Positions 27,604-36,990 of a stretch of DNA of 64,000 bases are shown piece by piece. Below the pieces are notes generated by a model. It saw only the letters and a list, made by a program, of their open reading frames with translations. It was not told where the DNA came from and made no database searches. The position numbers were made by a program, and so were the translations under genes. Each line of letters begins with the position of its first letter. The stretch's first letter is position 1. Source of the DNA: Gordonia amarae NBRC 15530 (GTDB lineage: Bacteria > Actinomycetota > Actinomycetes > Mycobacteriales > Mycobacteriaceae). The stretch covers positions 1-64,000 of the forward strand of contig NZ_BAED01000072.1 in assembly GCF_000241345.1 (NCBI RefSeq), written 5' to 3'.

Positions 27604-28407
27604 ATGCTGCTGACCGTCGAGATCGGCAACACCACCATCCACCTGGGCACCTTCACCGGTTCCGGTGACCATGCCAAGCTGGTGCGGGACTGGCGGCTGC
27701 ACACCCGCCCGCAGGCCACCGCCGACGAACTGGCCTTGCTGATCCGTGGTCTGCTCGGCCCCGACATCGAGCAGATCACCGGCGTCGCCGCGCTGTCGAC
27801 GGTGCCGTCGCTGTTGCGTGAGATGCGCACGATGCTGCCCAGGTACTACCCGTCGGCGCATCATCTGCTGCTCGAACCGGGGGTGCGCACCGGGGTGCCG
27901 CTGCTGGTGGACAACCCGAAAGAGGTCGGCACCGACAGGGTGGCCAACTGCCTGGCCGCGTACGCGAACTTCGGCGGCCCCACCATCGTCGTGGCGTGCG
28001 GCACGGCCACCGTCGTCGACGCGGTGTCGGCGAAGGGCGAGTTCCTCGGCGGCGCGATCGCCCCCGGCATCAACCTCGGTGTCGAGGCGCTCAGCGAGCA
28101 CACCGTGACGGTGCGCCGGGTGGAGCTGATGCCGCCGCGCGGGGTCCTCGGCAAGAACACCGTCGAAGCCCTGCAGTCGGGCATCATCTACGGTTTCGCC
28201 GCCCAGATCGACGGACTCGTCGACCGGATCTGTGACACCGTGCCCGGCTTCGGCGCCGACAACGTGACCGTGGTCGCCACGGGTTCGCTGGCGCCGCTCG
28301 TCTACGACGAATGTGCAAGTCTCACAGACCATCACCCGTATCTGACTCTCGACGGTCTGCGCCGCGTGCACGAGCGGTCCAAGTCCGATCCGCGTGCCCG
28401 CCGCTGA
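27604..28407 (+). CDS. coaX: Type III pantothenate kinase (CoaX), probably degenerate
   Basis: 267 residues, matching CoaX throughout (STVPSLLREM, EPGVRTGVPLLVDNPKEVGTDRVANCLAAY, GEFLGGAIAPGI). Two otherwise conserved acidic phosphate-binding residues differ: the N-terminal D-x-GNT motif reads EIGNT (Glu6), and the D-F-GTA motif reads ACGTA, with Ala in place of Asp. The GTDR aspartate is retained. M. tuberculosis CoaX is reported to be non-essential with CoaA as the working kinase, so loss of activity here would be tolerable if a coaA exists elsewhere. Confidence 0.85.
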   Translation: MLLTVEIGNTTIHLGTFTGSGDHAKLVRDWRLHTRPQATADELALLIRGLLGPDIEQITGVAALSTVPSLLREMRTMLPRYYPSAHHLLLEPGVRTGVPLLVDNPKEVGTDRVANCLAAYANFGGPTIVVACGTATVVDAVSAKGEFLGGAIAPGINLGVEALSEHTVTVRRVELMPPRGVLGKNTVEALQSGIIYGFAAQIDGLVDRICDTVPGFGADNVTVVATGSLAPLVYDECASLTDHHPYLTLDGLRRVHERSKSDPRARR

Positions 28408-28488
28408 CCGTGCGGGTTTAGGTTCACGGTGGGTCCAACGAATGATGTCGCTGGACGTCACCCGGCCTGATCTGGCAGACTGGCCGAC

Positions 28489-28524
28489 ATGATCAAGAGC
28501 TGTCAGGAGTGTTGTCAGGGCTGA
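28489..28524 (+). CDS. Cysteine-rich 11-codon upstream ORF (leader peptide)
   Basis: MIKSCQECCQG then TGA: three of eleven residues are Cys, two adjacent. cagact at 28476-28481 lies 7 bases before the ATG and tggacg 18 bases further upstream, fitting a leaderless transcript. This matches the leaderless Cys-tract uORFs described in mycobacteria, where ribosome progress at Cys codons controls downstream sulfur genes. A hairpin (gggc 28518-28521 with gccc 28541-28544, inner ccgc/gcgg) overlaps the final codons. The next gene starts 70 bases on. Confidence 0.75.
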   Translation: MIKSCQECCQG

Positions 28525-28544
28525 GTCCGCGTCTGCGGCTGCCC
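28518..28544 (+). promoter_or_regulatory. Candidate attenuator hairpin overlapping the Cys uORF stop
   Basis: Outer stem gggc (28518-28521) with gccc (28541-28544); inner stem ccgc (28527-28530) with gcgg (28535-28538) around gtct. A ribosome finishing the uORF would cover the left arm, while one stalled at the Cys codons would leave it free. Folding is by eye. Confidence 0.45.
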
Positions 28545-28594
28545 CCATTCGGCGACCCCTCCCACCTCTTCGATCATTCCAAGGATTCCCCGTC

Positions 28595-29008
28595 ATGACT
28601 GCGGTCCTTTCCACCGTTCGTGTTTCCACCACCTCTGATCTGCGTATCTCCGTCCTCGTCTCCGAGTACGCCGGCCTCACCGCCGACGGTGTGATCGCAG
28701 TCGACATGCGCAGCCAGCACCAGCGCGACGTCCAGGGTGTGCTGCCCGGCGCCCTCGCCGTCGACGCCGGCGACGTCCTCGACCGGCTGACCCCCGGCAC
28801 CCGGGAGTCCCTGCGGGTGGCCTCGCCCGAGGCCCGTTGGGTCCTGATCAGCGACGATGGCCACGACGCCGAATGGCTGGCCTGGCACCTGCAGGCCCGG
28901 GGGATCTCCGGCGCCACCTTCCTGGTCGGCGGTTTCGCCGCTCTGCACGCCGCCCGCGTCAGAGCCCCCCTCGACTCCGGCGAACTCGCCACCATCTCCG
29001 CCCACTGA
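28595..29008 (+). CDS. Cysteine-free rhodanese-like protein
   Basis: A 137-residue protein with a rhodanese fold pattern: GVIAVDMRSQHQRDVQGVLPGAL (strand plus CH2A-like motif) and a C-terminal IS-DDGHDAEWLAWHLQARGISGATFLVGGFAAL corresponding to the active-site loop, helix and last strand. The loop has no Cys (ISDDGHD), and the whole protein contains no Cys, so it cannot be a classical thiosulfate sulfurtransferase. The Cys-rich uORF upstream suggests cysteine-dependent control. It is followed by lysS 63 bases later. Role may be binding or regulatory. Confidence 0.72.
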   Translation: MTAVLSTVRVSTTSDLRISVLVSEYAGLTADGVIAVDMRSQHQRDVQGVLPGALAVDAGDVLDRLTPGTRESLRVASPEARWVLISDDGHDAEWLAWHLQARGISGATFLVGGFAALHAARVRAPLDSGELATISAH

Positions 29009-29071
29009 CCAGGGGCACAGCACCGATATCGAGTTGGAGCACATTCGCCCTGCCCGATAGGGTTTTGAGTC

Positions 29072-30616
<1,545 letters not shown>

Positions 30617-30633
30617 CGCGAACTGTCCCGGAC

Positions 30634-30675
30634 GCATGAAGTCCCCGTACACCGCCGGGTACGGGGACTTCATGC
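30634..30675. terminator. 17-bp perfect stem-loop between lysS and a convergent gene
   Basis: Arms 30634-30650 and 30659-30675 are complementary around an 8-base loop. It serves lysS and the minus-strand lipoprotein gene. Confidence 0.85.
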
Positions 30676-30715
30676 TTGCCCAGGGTCTGGGTCCGAAGAC
30701 GCGGGGTTCTCGGGG

Positions 30716-31534
30716 CTATGGGGCCTGGATGTCGACCTTCTTCTGCCAGTCGGAGGTGGTGAGGTTGATCTCACCGGTGTCGACCTTGAGGTTCACCTTC
30801 ACCAGGTTGTACGGTGCCGCGTCGGCGATGTACAGGGTGACCGGGATGGCGCCGGAGAACTTCCCGTCGCCCTGCGTCGGGAAGACCTTGTCGAGGACCT
30901 CCGCGGGGACCGTGCCGGTGACCTTCTTCGCCTGGACACCGTTCACGGTTTCGGAGCCGTCCAGCTTGAAGCTCTTGAGGCTTTCGATGATCTTGGCCAG
31001 ACCCTGTTCGCGGTCGAGGATGATCGCCGGGTCGTAGACCTTGGACGCCTCACCGATCGACGTGTACTCGGAGTCGCCGTCCTTCTTGATGTACAGCTGA
31101 CCGTCGGAGACGATGAACGCGACCTCGGTGTCGTTGTTGTTGATGCGGAACTTGCCCTCACCCTGGGCTTTGGGTGCCGGGTTGCTGGTCAGGTCGCCCT
31201 TGACCTCGCGGACCGGCAGGCCCATGACCTTGTCATCGACTTTCAGCTCCACGTGCGCCGACTGCATGAGCCGCGTGGTTTGTGCGCTCTGCTTGACCAG
31301 GGCGTCGGCGTCGGTGGTGGACACCTTGGGCTGCTCGGACCGGGAGGTCTCGATCATCGACGGTGCGCTCGCGGCGGCCGTCGTGGTACCGGTCGAGTCG
31401 TCATCGTCGTCGGAGGCACAGCCTGCGACCAGTGCCACCACGGCGGCGGCGCCCACCGCTGCGGACAGCAGTGCACGGGATCGTTTACGGGCGGTACCCG
31501 CGAGATGCGGGGTGTGGGTGAGTTGTGTCTTCAT
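30716..31534 (-). CDS. LppX/LprA/LprF/LprG-family lipoprotein
   Basis: 272 residues with a lipoprotein signal peptide ending in the lipobox LVAGC, then an acidic stretch CASDDDDD. The mature domain follows the LppX_LprAFG pattern: VKGDLTSNPAPKAQGEGKFRINN, GQLYIKKDGDSEYTSIGEA and a final NLTTSDWQKKVDIQAP. Such proteins have a hydrophobic pocket and carry lipids or glycolipids across the periplasm. The usual LprG partner transporter (P55) is not adjacent. Start at 31534 (MKTQL) chosen; an upstream ATG adds four residues. Confidence 0.85.
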   Translation of the reverse strand: MKTQLTHTPHLAGTARKRSRALLSAAVGAAAVVALVAGCASDDDDDSTGTTTAAASAPSMIETSRSEQPKVSTTDADALVKQSAQTTRLMQSAHVELKVDDKVMGLPVREVKGDLTSNPAPKAQGEGKFRINNNDTEVAFIVSDGQLYIKKDGDSEYTSIGEASKVYDPAIILDREQGLAKIIESLKSFKLDGSETVNGVQAKKVTGTVPAEVLDKVFPTQGDGKFSGAIPVTLYIADAAPYNLVKVNLKVDTGEINLTTSDWQKKVDIQAP

Positions 31535-31760
31535 GTCGCCATACATTAACCAGCGACGACGCAGATCACACGCATTAGTCGCAATCGTCGTTCACACGCG
31601 GTACTTATGCACCCAGATGATGCATGCGGTCCGGCGACACGGCATGCTGATCCTCAGCAAACGGTAGCGGCGAAGCGACTGAAGCGTGGGGACTTCTCCG
31701 GCATTGGTGCCAGAATTAACGGTGCTTATCGGTTCGACACAGAGGAAAGCGAGGTCAGCG

Positions 31761-33428
31761 ATGGCCCACACGGAAAGTGGCACTGATGTGCGGACTGCGG
31801 TGTTGCCGAATCGTGCGCCCGAGCAGGGGGGCCCGGACGCGTCTGGAGAGGAAGCGGAGCAGACCGCGACGGGCAACGCCGTCGCCGGATCGCCCGCACC
31901 GACGGATGCCGAACCGGGTGTGGGTGAGGGTGATCGCAGACCTCCGGGTTCGGACGGGCCGGAGGTAACCGAGGGCAGCGAGGTGCTGCGCCATCCCGAC
32001 CTCGGCCGGCTGCCCGGTATCGAGGGCGGACCGCAGCTCGCGGACGTGTGGGTGTACAAGGGCCGCGCCTACGATCTGACCGACTGGATCTCCAAGCATC
32101 CCGGCGGCGAGTTCTTCATCGGTCGCAGCAAGAACCGCGACATCACCTCGATCATCGGCTCGTATCACGCGAATGTCGAAGCGGTGGAACGGATGCTGGA
32201 GAAGTACGCCCTCGACAGGGACGCGGTCATCGAGGATGTGCATCCCAAGAACAACGCACCCGACTTCCTGTTCACCGAGCGCTTCGACAGCTGGCGCGAT
32301 ACCCCGAAGTATGACTTCGGCCGGCGCAACGACCTGCTGCACGAGATCAAGAAGCGGTTGCGGGGCAAGGATATTCAGGCCAAGCTCAAGAGGCTCGACC
32401 GCTGGTTCAACATCGTGGCCGCGCTGCTGTTCATCGCCTACTTCGCGGTCCAGGGTCTGCGGTTGTACGACACGTCGTGGATGCCGCTGCCCGCGTTCGT
32501 GATCCTCATGGTGATCCTGCGCAGTTCACTCGCCGGCTTCGGGCACTACGCCATCCACCGGGCGCAAAAGGGCGCCACCAAGGTTCTGGTCAACGCCTTC
32601 GATATGAATTACGTAGCGTTGTCATTCGTTACCGCCGACGGTCACGCGCTGCTCCATCATCCGCATACGCAAAGTGAAGTCGACATCAAGAAGAATGTCT
32701 TCACCTTCATGATGGATCTGCCTCGCTGGTATCGAATTCCGATTCACACGATCCATAAATTCGGACATGCCGTCACCGGTATGACGTTCCGTTTGATCGA
32801 CGTCTGCAATCTCACCAGAAAGGTGGGTATCGCGCAGATGTACGGCTCCAAACGGGGTGGTCTGCCGCACTTCATCGGTGCCTTCGGCATGCGGTTCCTG
32901 CTGCTCGCCGAGTTGATCGCCTTCATCGTGGCCGGCGACTTCTGGGCGTGGTTGCTCCAGTTCGTGGTGACGATGTGGGTCAGCACCTTCCTCGTCGTGG
33001 CCAGCCACGACTTCGAGATGGACGCAGAGGAGATCGAGCCCGACACCGACGACTGGGCGATCAACCAGCTCGAGCAGGCCTACGATCTCAAGATCACCGG
33101 CATCCGGTACGTCGACTGCTTCCTGTCCGCGGGTCTGAGCTCGCACCGCGTCCACCACGTACTTCCGTACCAGCGCAGCGGTTTCGCCAACATCTGGTGC
33201 GAGGACCTCGTCGCCGAGGAGTCGGCCAAGTTCGGGGTCGAGTGGTTGCCGGCCAAATCCTTTGTCGCCGACCGCTTCCCCAAACAGGTTGTCACCTACC
33301 TCGGCGCCAAATCCCGCACCGCACAGGAGAACAACTGGGGCTTCTTCCGCGAGCACTTCTCGCCGACGATGCTCAAGACCTGCGCCGACTACACCGTGAA
33401 GGGCTTCACCGGCGTCGGAACCGTTTGA
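31761..33428 (+). CDS. Cytochrome b5-fatty acid desaturase-like fusion
   Basis: 555 residues. After an acidic, disordered N-terminus (about 75 residues) comes a cytochrome b5-like domain with heme motif HPGG (His113) and second axial His136 (SYHANV). Two membrane pairs flank a desaturase domain whose His boxes are GHYAIH (262-266), HALLHHPHTQ (295-302) and SHRVHH (462-466). The self-contained electron donor indicates a front-end-type desaturase or hydroxylase acting on a lipid or hydrophobic product. ATG 31761 has agaggaaagcgagg upstream. It leads a same-strand group with a type III PKS and an ABC exporter. Confidence 0.82.
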   Translation: MAHTESGTDVRTAVLPNRAPEQGGPDASGEEAEQTATGNAVAGSPAPTDAEPGVGEGDRRPPGSDGPEVTEGSEVLRHPDLGRLPGIEGGPQLADVWVYKGRAYDLTDWISKHPGGEFFIGRSKNRDITSIIGSYHANVEAVERMLEKYALDRDAVIEDVHPKNNAPDFLFTERFDSWRDTPKYDFGRRNDLLHEIKKRLRGKDIQAKLKRLDRWFNIVAALLFIAYFAVQGLRLYDTSWMPLPAFVILMVILRSSLAGFGHYAIHRAQKGATKVLVNAFDMNYVALSFVTADGHALLHHPHTQSEVDIKKNVFTFMMDLPRWYRIPIHTIHKFGHAVTGMTFRLIDVCNLTRKVGIAQMYGSKRGGLPHFIGAFGMRFLLLAELIAFIVAGDFWAWLLQFVVTMWVSTFLVVASHDFEMDAEEIEPDTDDWAINQLEQAYDLKITGIRYVDCFLSAGLSSHRVHHVLPYQRSGFANIWCEDLVAEESAKFGVEWLPAKSFVADRFPKQVVTYLGAKSRTAQENNWGFFREHFSPTMLKTCADYTVKGFTGVGTV

Positions 33429-33554
33429 GTAACAGGACCTTCCGGCCGACAGCTCTGTGCTGACCACATAGCGTCCGACCCCGTCGTTCGCGTTCGACCG
33501 CATCGGTGGATGCACCGCACCCACCGGCGAACACCCATCCCAGGAGTCATAGCC

Positions 33555-34769
33555 ATGACCATCGACAACTTCCTCCCCGGCGACCAGGCCCGGCGCGCCC
33601 CCGGGCGCCAGACGGCCCCCACGTCGATGCCGCCCGCACCGTCCACCGCGGTCGCGATCATCGAGGGCATCGCCACCGGGGCCCCGGAGCGGGTGTTCGA
33701 CCAGGAGACCGCGGCCCTGGACGTGGCGAAGATGTTCGACGGCGACGAGAACCGCGAACGGATCGCCCGCATCTACCGTAAGACCAAGATCACCACCCGG
33801 CACCTGGCCGTCGACCCGCTCGATCCGGAGTTCGCCGAGTTCTCCAAGCGGCCGGCCACCATCCGCGAGCGGATGAACCTGTACATGGAACTCGCGGCTC
33901 CGCTGGCCATCGACGTCGCCCGCCGCGCCACCGCGGGGGTGTCCGACATCGCCGACATCGGGCTGCTGGTGTTCGTCACCAGCACCGGCTTCATCGCCCC
34001 CGGCGTCGACGTCGCGGTGCTGCGGGCACTGGAACTGCCGGTCACCACCAACCGGGTGGTGGTCAACTTCATGGGCTGCGCGGCCGCGATGAACGGCATC
34101 CGGTCGGCATCGGATTACGTTCGCGCCCATCCCGATCGCAAGGCACTGGTGATCTGCCTGGAACTCAGCTCCGTCAACGCGGTGTTCACCGAGGACCCGT
34201 TCGCGATCATCACCCACAGCCTCTTCGGCGACGGCTGCGGTGCGGTGGTCATCGGCGCCGGCGGCGTCGGCACCGAACAGCCCGCCGGGGCCGTCGTGAT
34301 CCGGGAGAGCTTCAGCCACCTGTTCGACGACGCGGAGGACGGCATCGTGCTCGGCGTCAACGACGACGGCATCACCTGCGAACTGTCGCCGCAACTGCCC
34401 GACTACATTGTGCGCGGGGTCGACCCGGTGATCGTGGACCTGCTGGCCCGCAACGGCCTGGCCAAGACCGACATCGACCTGTGGGCTGTGCACCCGGGCG
34501 GCCCCAAGATCCTCGACTCGTCGATCGAATCGCTGGGCCTCCCCGCGGATTCCACGGGGCCGAGCTGGGAAGTGCTCGCCGAATACGGCAATATGCTCAG
34601 CGTCTCGCTGATCTTCGTGCTGGAACGCATGATCGCCCAGTCGGTGTCGCGGGCGGCCACGCCGGATGCGGCCGACGGGGCCGACGGGGCCATATCCACC
34701 GGCGTCGCGTTCTCCTTCGCCCCGGGCGTCACGCTCGAGGGCATGCTGTTCGACATCGTAGGACGGTAG
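33555..34769 (+). CDS. Type III polyketide synthase (chalcone synthase family)
   Basis: A 404-residue homodimeric condensing enzyme using malonyl-type extenders on an acyl-CoA starter. The catalytic triad is visible: Cys175 in VNFMGCAAAMNG, His313 in WAVHPGGPKI and Asn346 in EYGNMLS. The C-terminal GVAFSFAPGVTLEGMLF is the family signature. It resembles mycobacterial Pks10/11/18 and probably makes an alkyl-pyrone or alkylresorcinol-like product. An SD-like caggag lies 10 bases upstream. It is 4 bases from the ABC transporter gene. Confidence 0.9.
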   Translation: MTIDNFLPGDQARRAPGRQTAPTSMPPAPSTAVAIIEGIATGAPERVFDQETAALDVAKMFDGDENRERIARIYRKTKITTRHLAVDPLDPEFAEFSKRPATIRERMNLYMELAAPLAIDVARRATAGVSDIADIGLLVFVTSTGFIAPGVDVAVLRALELPVTTNRVVVNFMGCAAAMNGIRSASDYVRAHPDRKALVICLELSSVNAVFTEDPFAIITHSLFGDGCGAVVIGAGGVGTEQPAGAVVIRESFSHLFDDAEDGIVLGVNDDGITCELSPQLPDYIVRGVDPVIVDLLARNGLAKTDIDLWAVHPGGPKILDSSIESLGLPADSTGPSWEVLAEYGNMLSVSLIFVLERMIAQSVSRAATPDAADGADGAISTGVAFSFAPGVTLEGMLFDIVGR

Positions 34770-34773
34770 TGCG

Positions 34774-36822
34774 ATGGCGTTACTGCGTTTTCTGGTGTCG
34801 GTGTCCTGGCGGGGGATCGTCTTCGCCGTCGTCGCCGGCCTGATCGGTGGCGCGGCCAACGCCTTCCTGGTCACCCAGATCAATTCCGTCATCTCACCCA
34901 AGCCCGATGTGCACGGCAACTGGGGCACCTTCGCGCTCACCGCGGTGGTGGTGCTGATCACCGGCCTCGCCTCGCAGGTCATCCTGACCCGGCTGGCCCA
35001 GGACGCCATCTACCGGCTGCGGGCCTCGCTCGGGTCGGGGGTGATCGCCGCGCCGCTCGAACATCTCGAACGCCTTGGTGCACATCGACTCATGGCGACC
35101 CTCACCGAGGACGTGCGCACCCTCTCGCAGGCGGTGTCGGCGATCCCGAGCGTCTGCATCGACGTGGCCACCATCATCGGCTGCCTCACCTATCTGGCGA
35201 TCATCTCGCCCACCATCTTCGCGGTGCAGGTGGGTGCCACGCTGCTGTCGATCCTGTGCGTCGAACTGCTCGCCACCCGGGTGCGCGAACTGTACCGGCA
35301 GGCCCGCGAAACCGACGACGAACTGCTGCGCTCGTTCGGCTCGGTCACGCACGGCATCAAAGAGCTCAAGATGCACCGCGATCGCCGCACCGACTTCATG
35401 AACCGGCATCTGCTGGGTTCGGCACGGGAGTTGCGCGACAAGAACATCACCGCCGGTGTCCGTTTCTCCTACGCGCAGGGCCTCGGCCAGCTCACCCAGC
35501 TCGCGACGATGGCGCTGATCCTGTTCGGGCTGGCCGCGGCGATGAAGCTGCCGCTGGAACAGATGATCGGCTACGTGCTGGTCACCACGTTCCTGTCGAT
35601 GCCGATGCAGAACATCATGCATCGCATCCCGGATCTGCTGCGCGGCGATGTCGCGCTCAAGAAGATCCACCGGATGGAACTGTCGATGGAAACCCCGCAC
35701 GACGAGACAACTCTCGGCGGTGCCGATCGGCTGCCGGTGACCGCCGCCCACATCGAACTGTCCGGCGTCCACTACTCCTACCTCGGCGACCAACTGCCCG
35801 CGGTCCCGATGGGCCCGCCTCCCGGCCCGGGTCCGGACGACCTGGACCAAGCCGGTCCGCTCCCCGAGCCCTCCGGCCACCCGCAACCCGACCCGAACCA
35901 CAACGGGGTGGCCCATCCGGGCCTCGGTCACCCGGCCCCGGACCACAACGGTGTCGCCCACCCTGGCCTCGGTCACCCGGCCTCCGACCGTGATGGTGTG
36001 GACCTCACGGACGCCGGTCACCCGGCTCCGAACCACAACGCCAACCCGGGCCCGGGTCACCAGGCCCCGGCGCACAACGGTCCGGGCCGACCAAGCTCCG
36101 GTCCCGGGCGTGATGGCCGGCGCCCGATGCTGGGGCATAAGGGCCCGGATGGACGTGGCCTACCGCATCACGCACCGGCGGGAATACATCCCATGGCGGG
36201 TCCGGGCGAGCGTGCCGGCTTCCATCTCGGACCGATGGACCTGGTGCTGCAACCCGGTCAGGTGACGTTCATCGTCGGCGGCAACGGCAGCGGCAAATCG
36301 ACTCTGGCCAAGCTCCTTTCGGGCCTGTATCTGCCGCAGTCGGGAACGATCTCGCTGAACGGTGAGGCGATCGGGCACCACAACATCGAATGGTTCCGGC
36401 ACGCCACGTCGGCCATCTTCACCGACTTCCACCTGTTCGAGGACTTTTTCGGTTACCTGCGCCCCGGCATCGACGACGAGGTGAACCGGCTCCTGCGGCA
36501 GCTGCAGATCGCGCACAAGGTGAGCGTCCACGACGGCAAGCTGTCGTCGATCGCCCTGTCACAGGGCCAGCGCAAACGCCTCGCCCTGGTCACCGCCCTG
36601 CTTGAGGACCGTCCGGTGTACCTGTTCGACGAGTGGGCCGCCGACCAGGAACCGCAGTTCCGCGAGACCTTCTACCACGAGATCCTCGCTGACCTGCGCC
36701 GCCGCGGAAAGACCGTCATCGTCATCACCCACGACGATCGGTACTTCCACCTCGCCGACCAACTGATCAAGCTCGAATTCGGACACCAGGAATCCTTGAT
36801 CGACGCCCTGCCCCCGTCGTGA
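34774..36822 (+). CDS. Fused permease-ATPase ABC exporter (cyclic peptide/siderophore exporter type) with His/Pro-rich insertion
   Basis: 682 residues: six-segment membrane domain (about 1-290, with SVTHGIKELKMHRDRR resembling the SyrD/PvdE group) and one ATPase domain. Between the first ATPase strands (IELSGVHYSYLGD, ending residue 339) and Walker A (GGNGSGKS, 502-509) lies about 140 residues of Pro/Gly/His/Asn-rich sequence built from 15-residue units such as HNGVAHPGLGHPAPD. Signature LSQGQRKRLAL and Walker B VYLFDEWAADQEP are intact. Without the insert the length (about 540) is normal. It probably exports the product of the neighbouring PKS and desaturase. Confidence 0.85.
   Translation: MALLRFLVSVSWRGIVFAVVAGLIGGAANAFLVTQINSVISPKPDVHGNWGTFALTAVVVLITGLASQVILTRLAQDAIYRLRASLGSGVIAAPLEHLERLGAHRLMATLTEDVRTLSQAVSAIPSVCIDVATIIGCLTYLAIISPTIFAVQVGATLLSILCVELLATRVRELYRQARETDDELLRSFGSVTHGIKELKMHRDRRTDFMNRHLLGSARELRDKNITAGVRFSYAQGLGQLTQLATMALILFGLAAAMKLPLEQMIGYVLVTTFLSMPMQNIMHRIPDLLRGDVALKKIHRMELSMETPHDETTLGGADRLPVTAAHIELSGVHYSYLGDQLPAVPMGPPPGPGPDDLDQAGPLPEPSGHPQPDPNHNGVAHPGLGHPAPDHNGVAHPGLGHPASDRDGVDLTDAGHPAPNHNANPGPGHQAPAHNGPGRPSSGPGRDGRRPMLGHKGPDGRGLPHHAPAGIHPMAGPGERAGFHLGPMDLVLQPGQVTFIVGGNGSGKSTLAKLLSGLYLPQSGTISLNGEAIGHHNIEWFRHATSAIFTDFHLFEDFFGYLRPGIDDEVNRLLRQLQIAHKVSVHDGKLSSIALSQGQRKRLALVTALLEDRPVYLFDEWAADQEPQFRETFYHEILADLRRRGKTVIVITHDDRYFHLADQLIKLEFGHQESLIDALPPS
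35896..36090 (+). repeat. 45-bp degenerate tandem repeats within the ABC transporter gene
   Basis: Units begin with (a/g)accacaacgg at 35896 and 35941, a diverged unit at 35986, and accacaacg-type starts at about 36031 and 36071. They encode 15-residue HNG...GHPAP units. Confidence 0.8.
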
Positions 36823-36829
36823 CCATTCT

Positions 36830-36990
36830 TCTTGATCCCTGAGGCCGATGCGACGAAGGTGCGACCACCCGTCTTGATCCCTGAGGCCGATGCGACGAAG
36901 GTGCGACCACACATCTTGATCCCTGAGGCCGAAGCGACGAAGGAGCGAGGGTCACGAAGGGTCCGGTGACCTTTCGCCGCCTGACGCACC
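36830..36990 (+). repeat. Family A repeat, three heads plus complete tail
   Basis: Heads cttgatccctgaggccga at 36831, 36873 and 36915 (period 42); the third runs into gagcgagggtcacgaagggt, then ccggtgacctttcgcc and cctgacgc, which also follow the copy at 54300. The stop codon and last residues of the minus-strand AraC gene lie inside it. Confidence 0.88.

Noticed and set aside
30636..31037. Plus-strand frame starting inside the lysS terminator
   Set aside because: It begins in the terminator hairpin and is antisense to the lipoprotein gene.
32622..35009. 795-codon minus-strand frame across the desaturase and PKS genes
   Set aside because: It spans two genes with intact catalytic motifs on the other strand; a codon-bias shadow.
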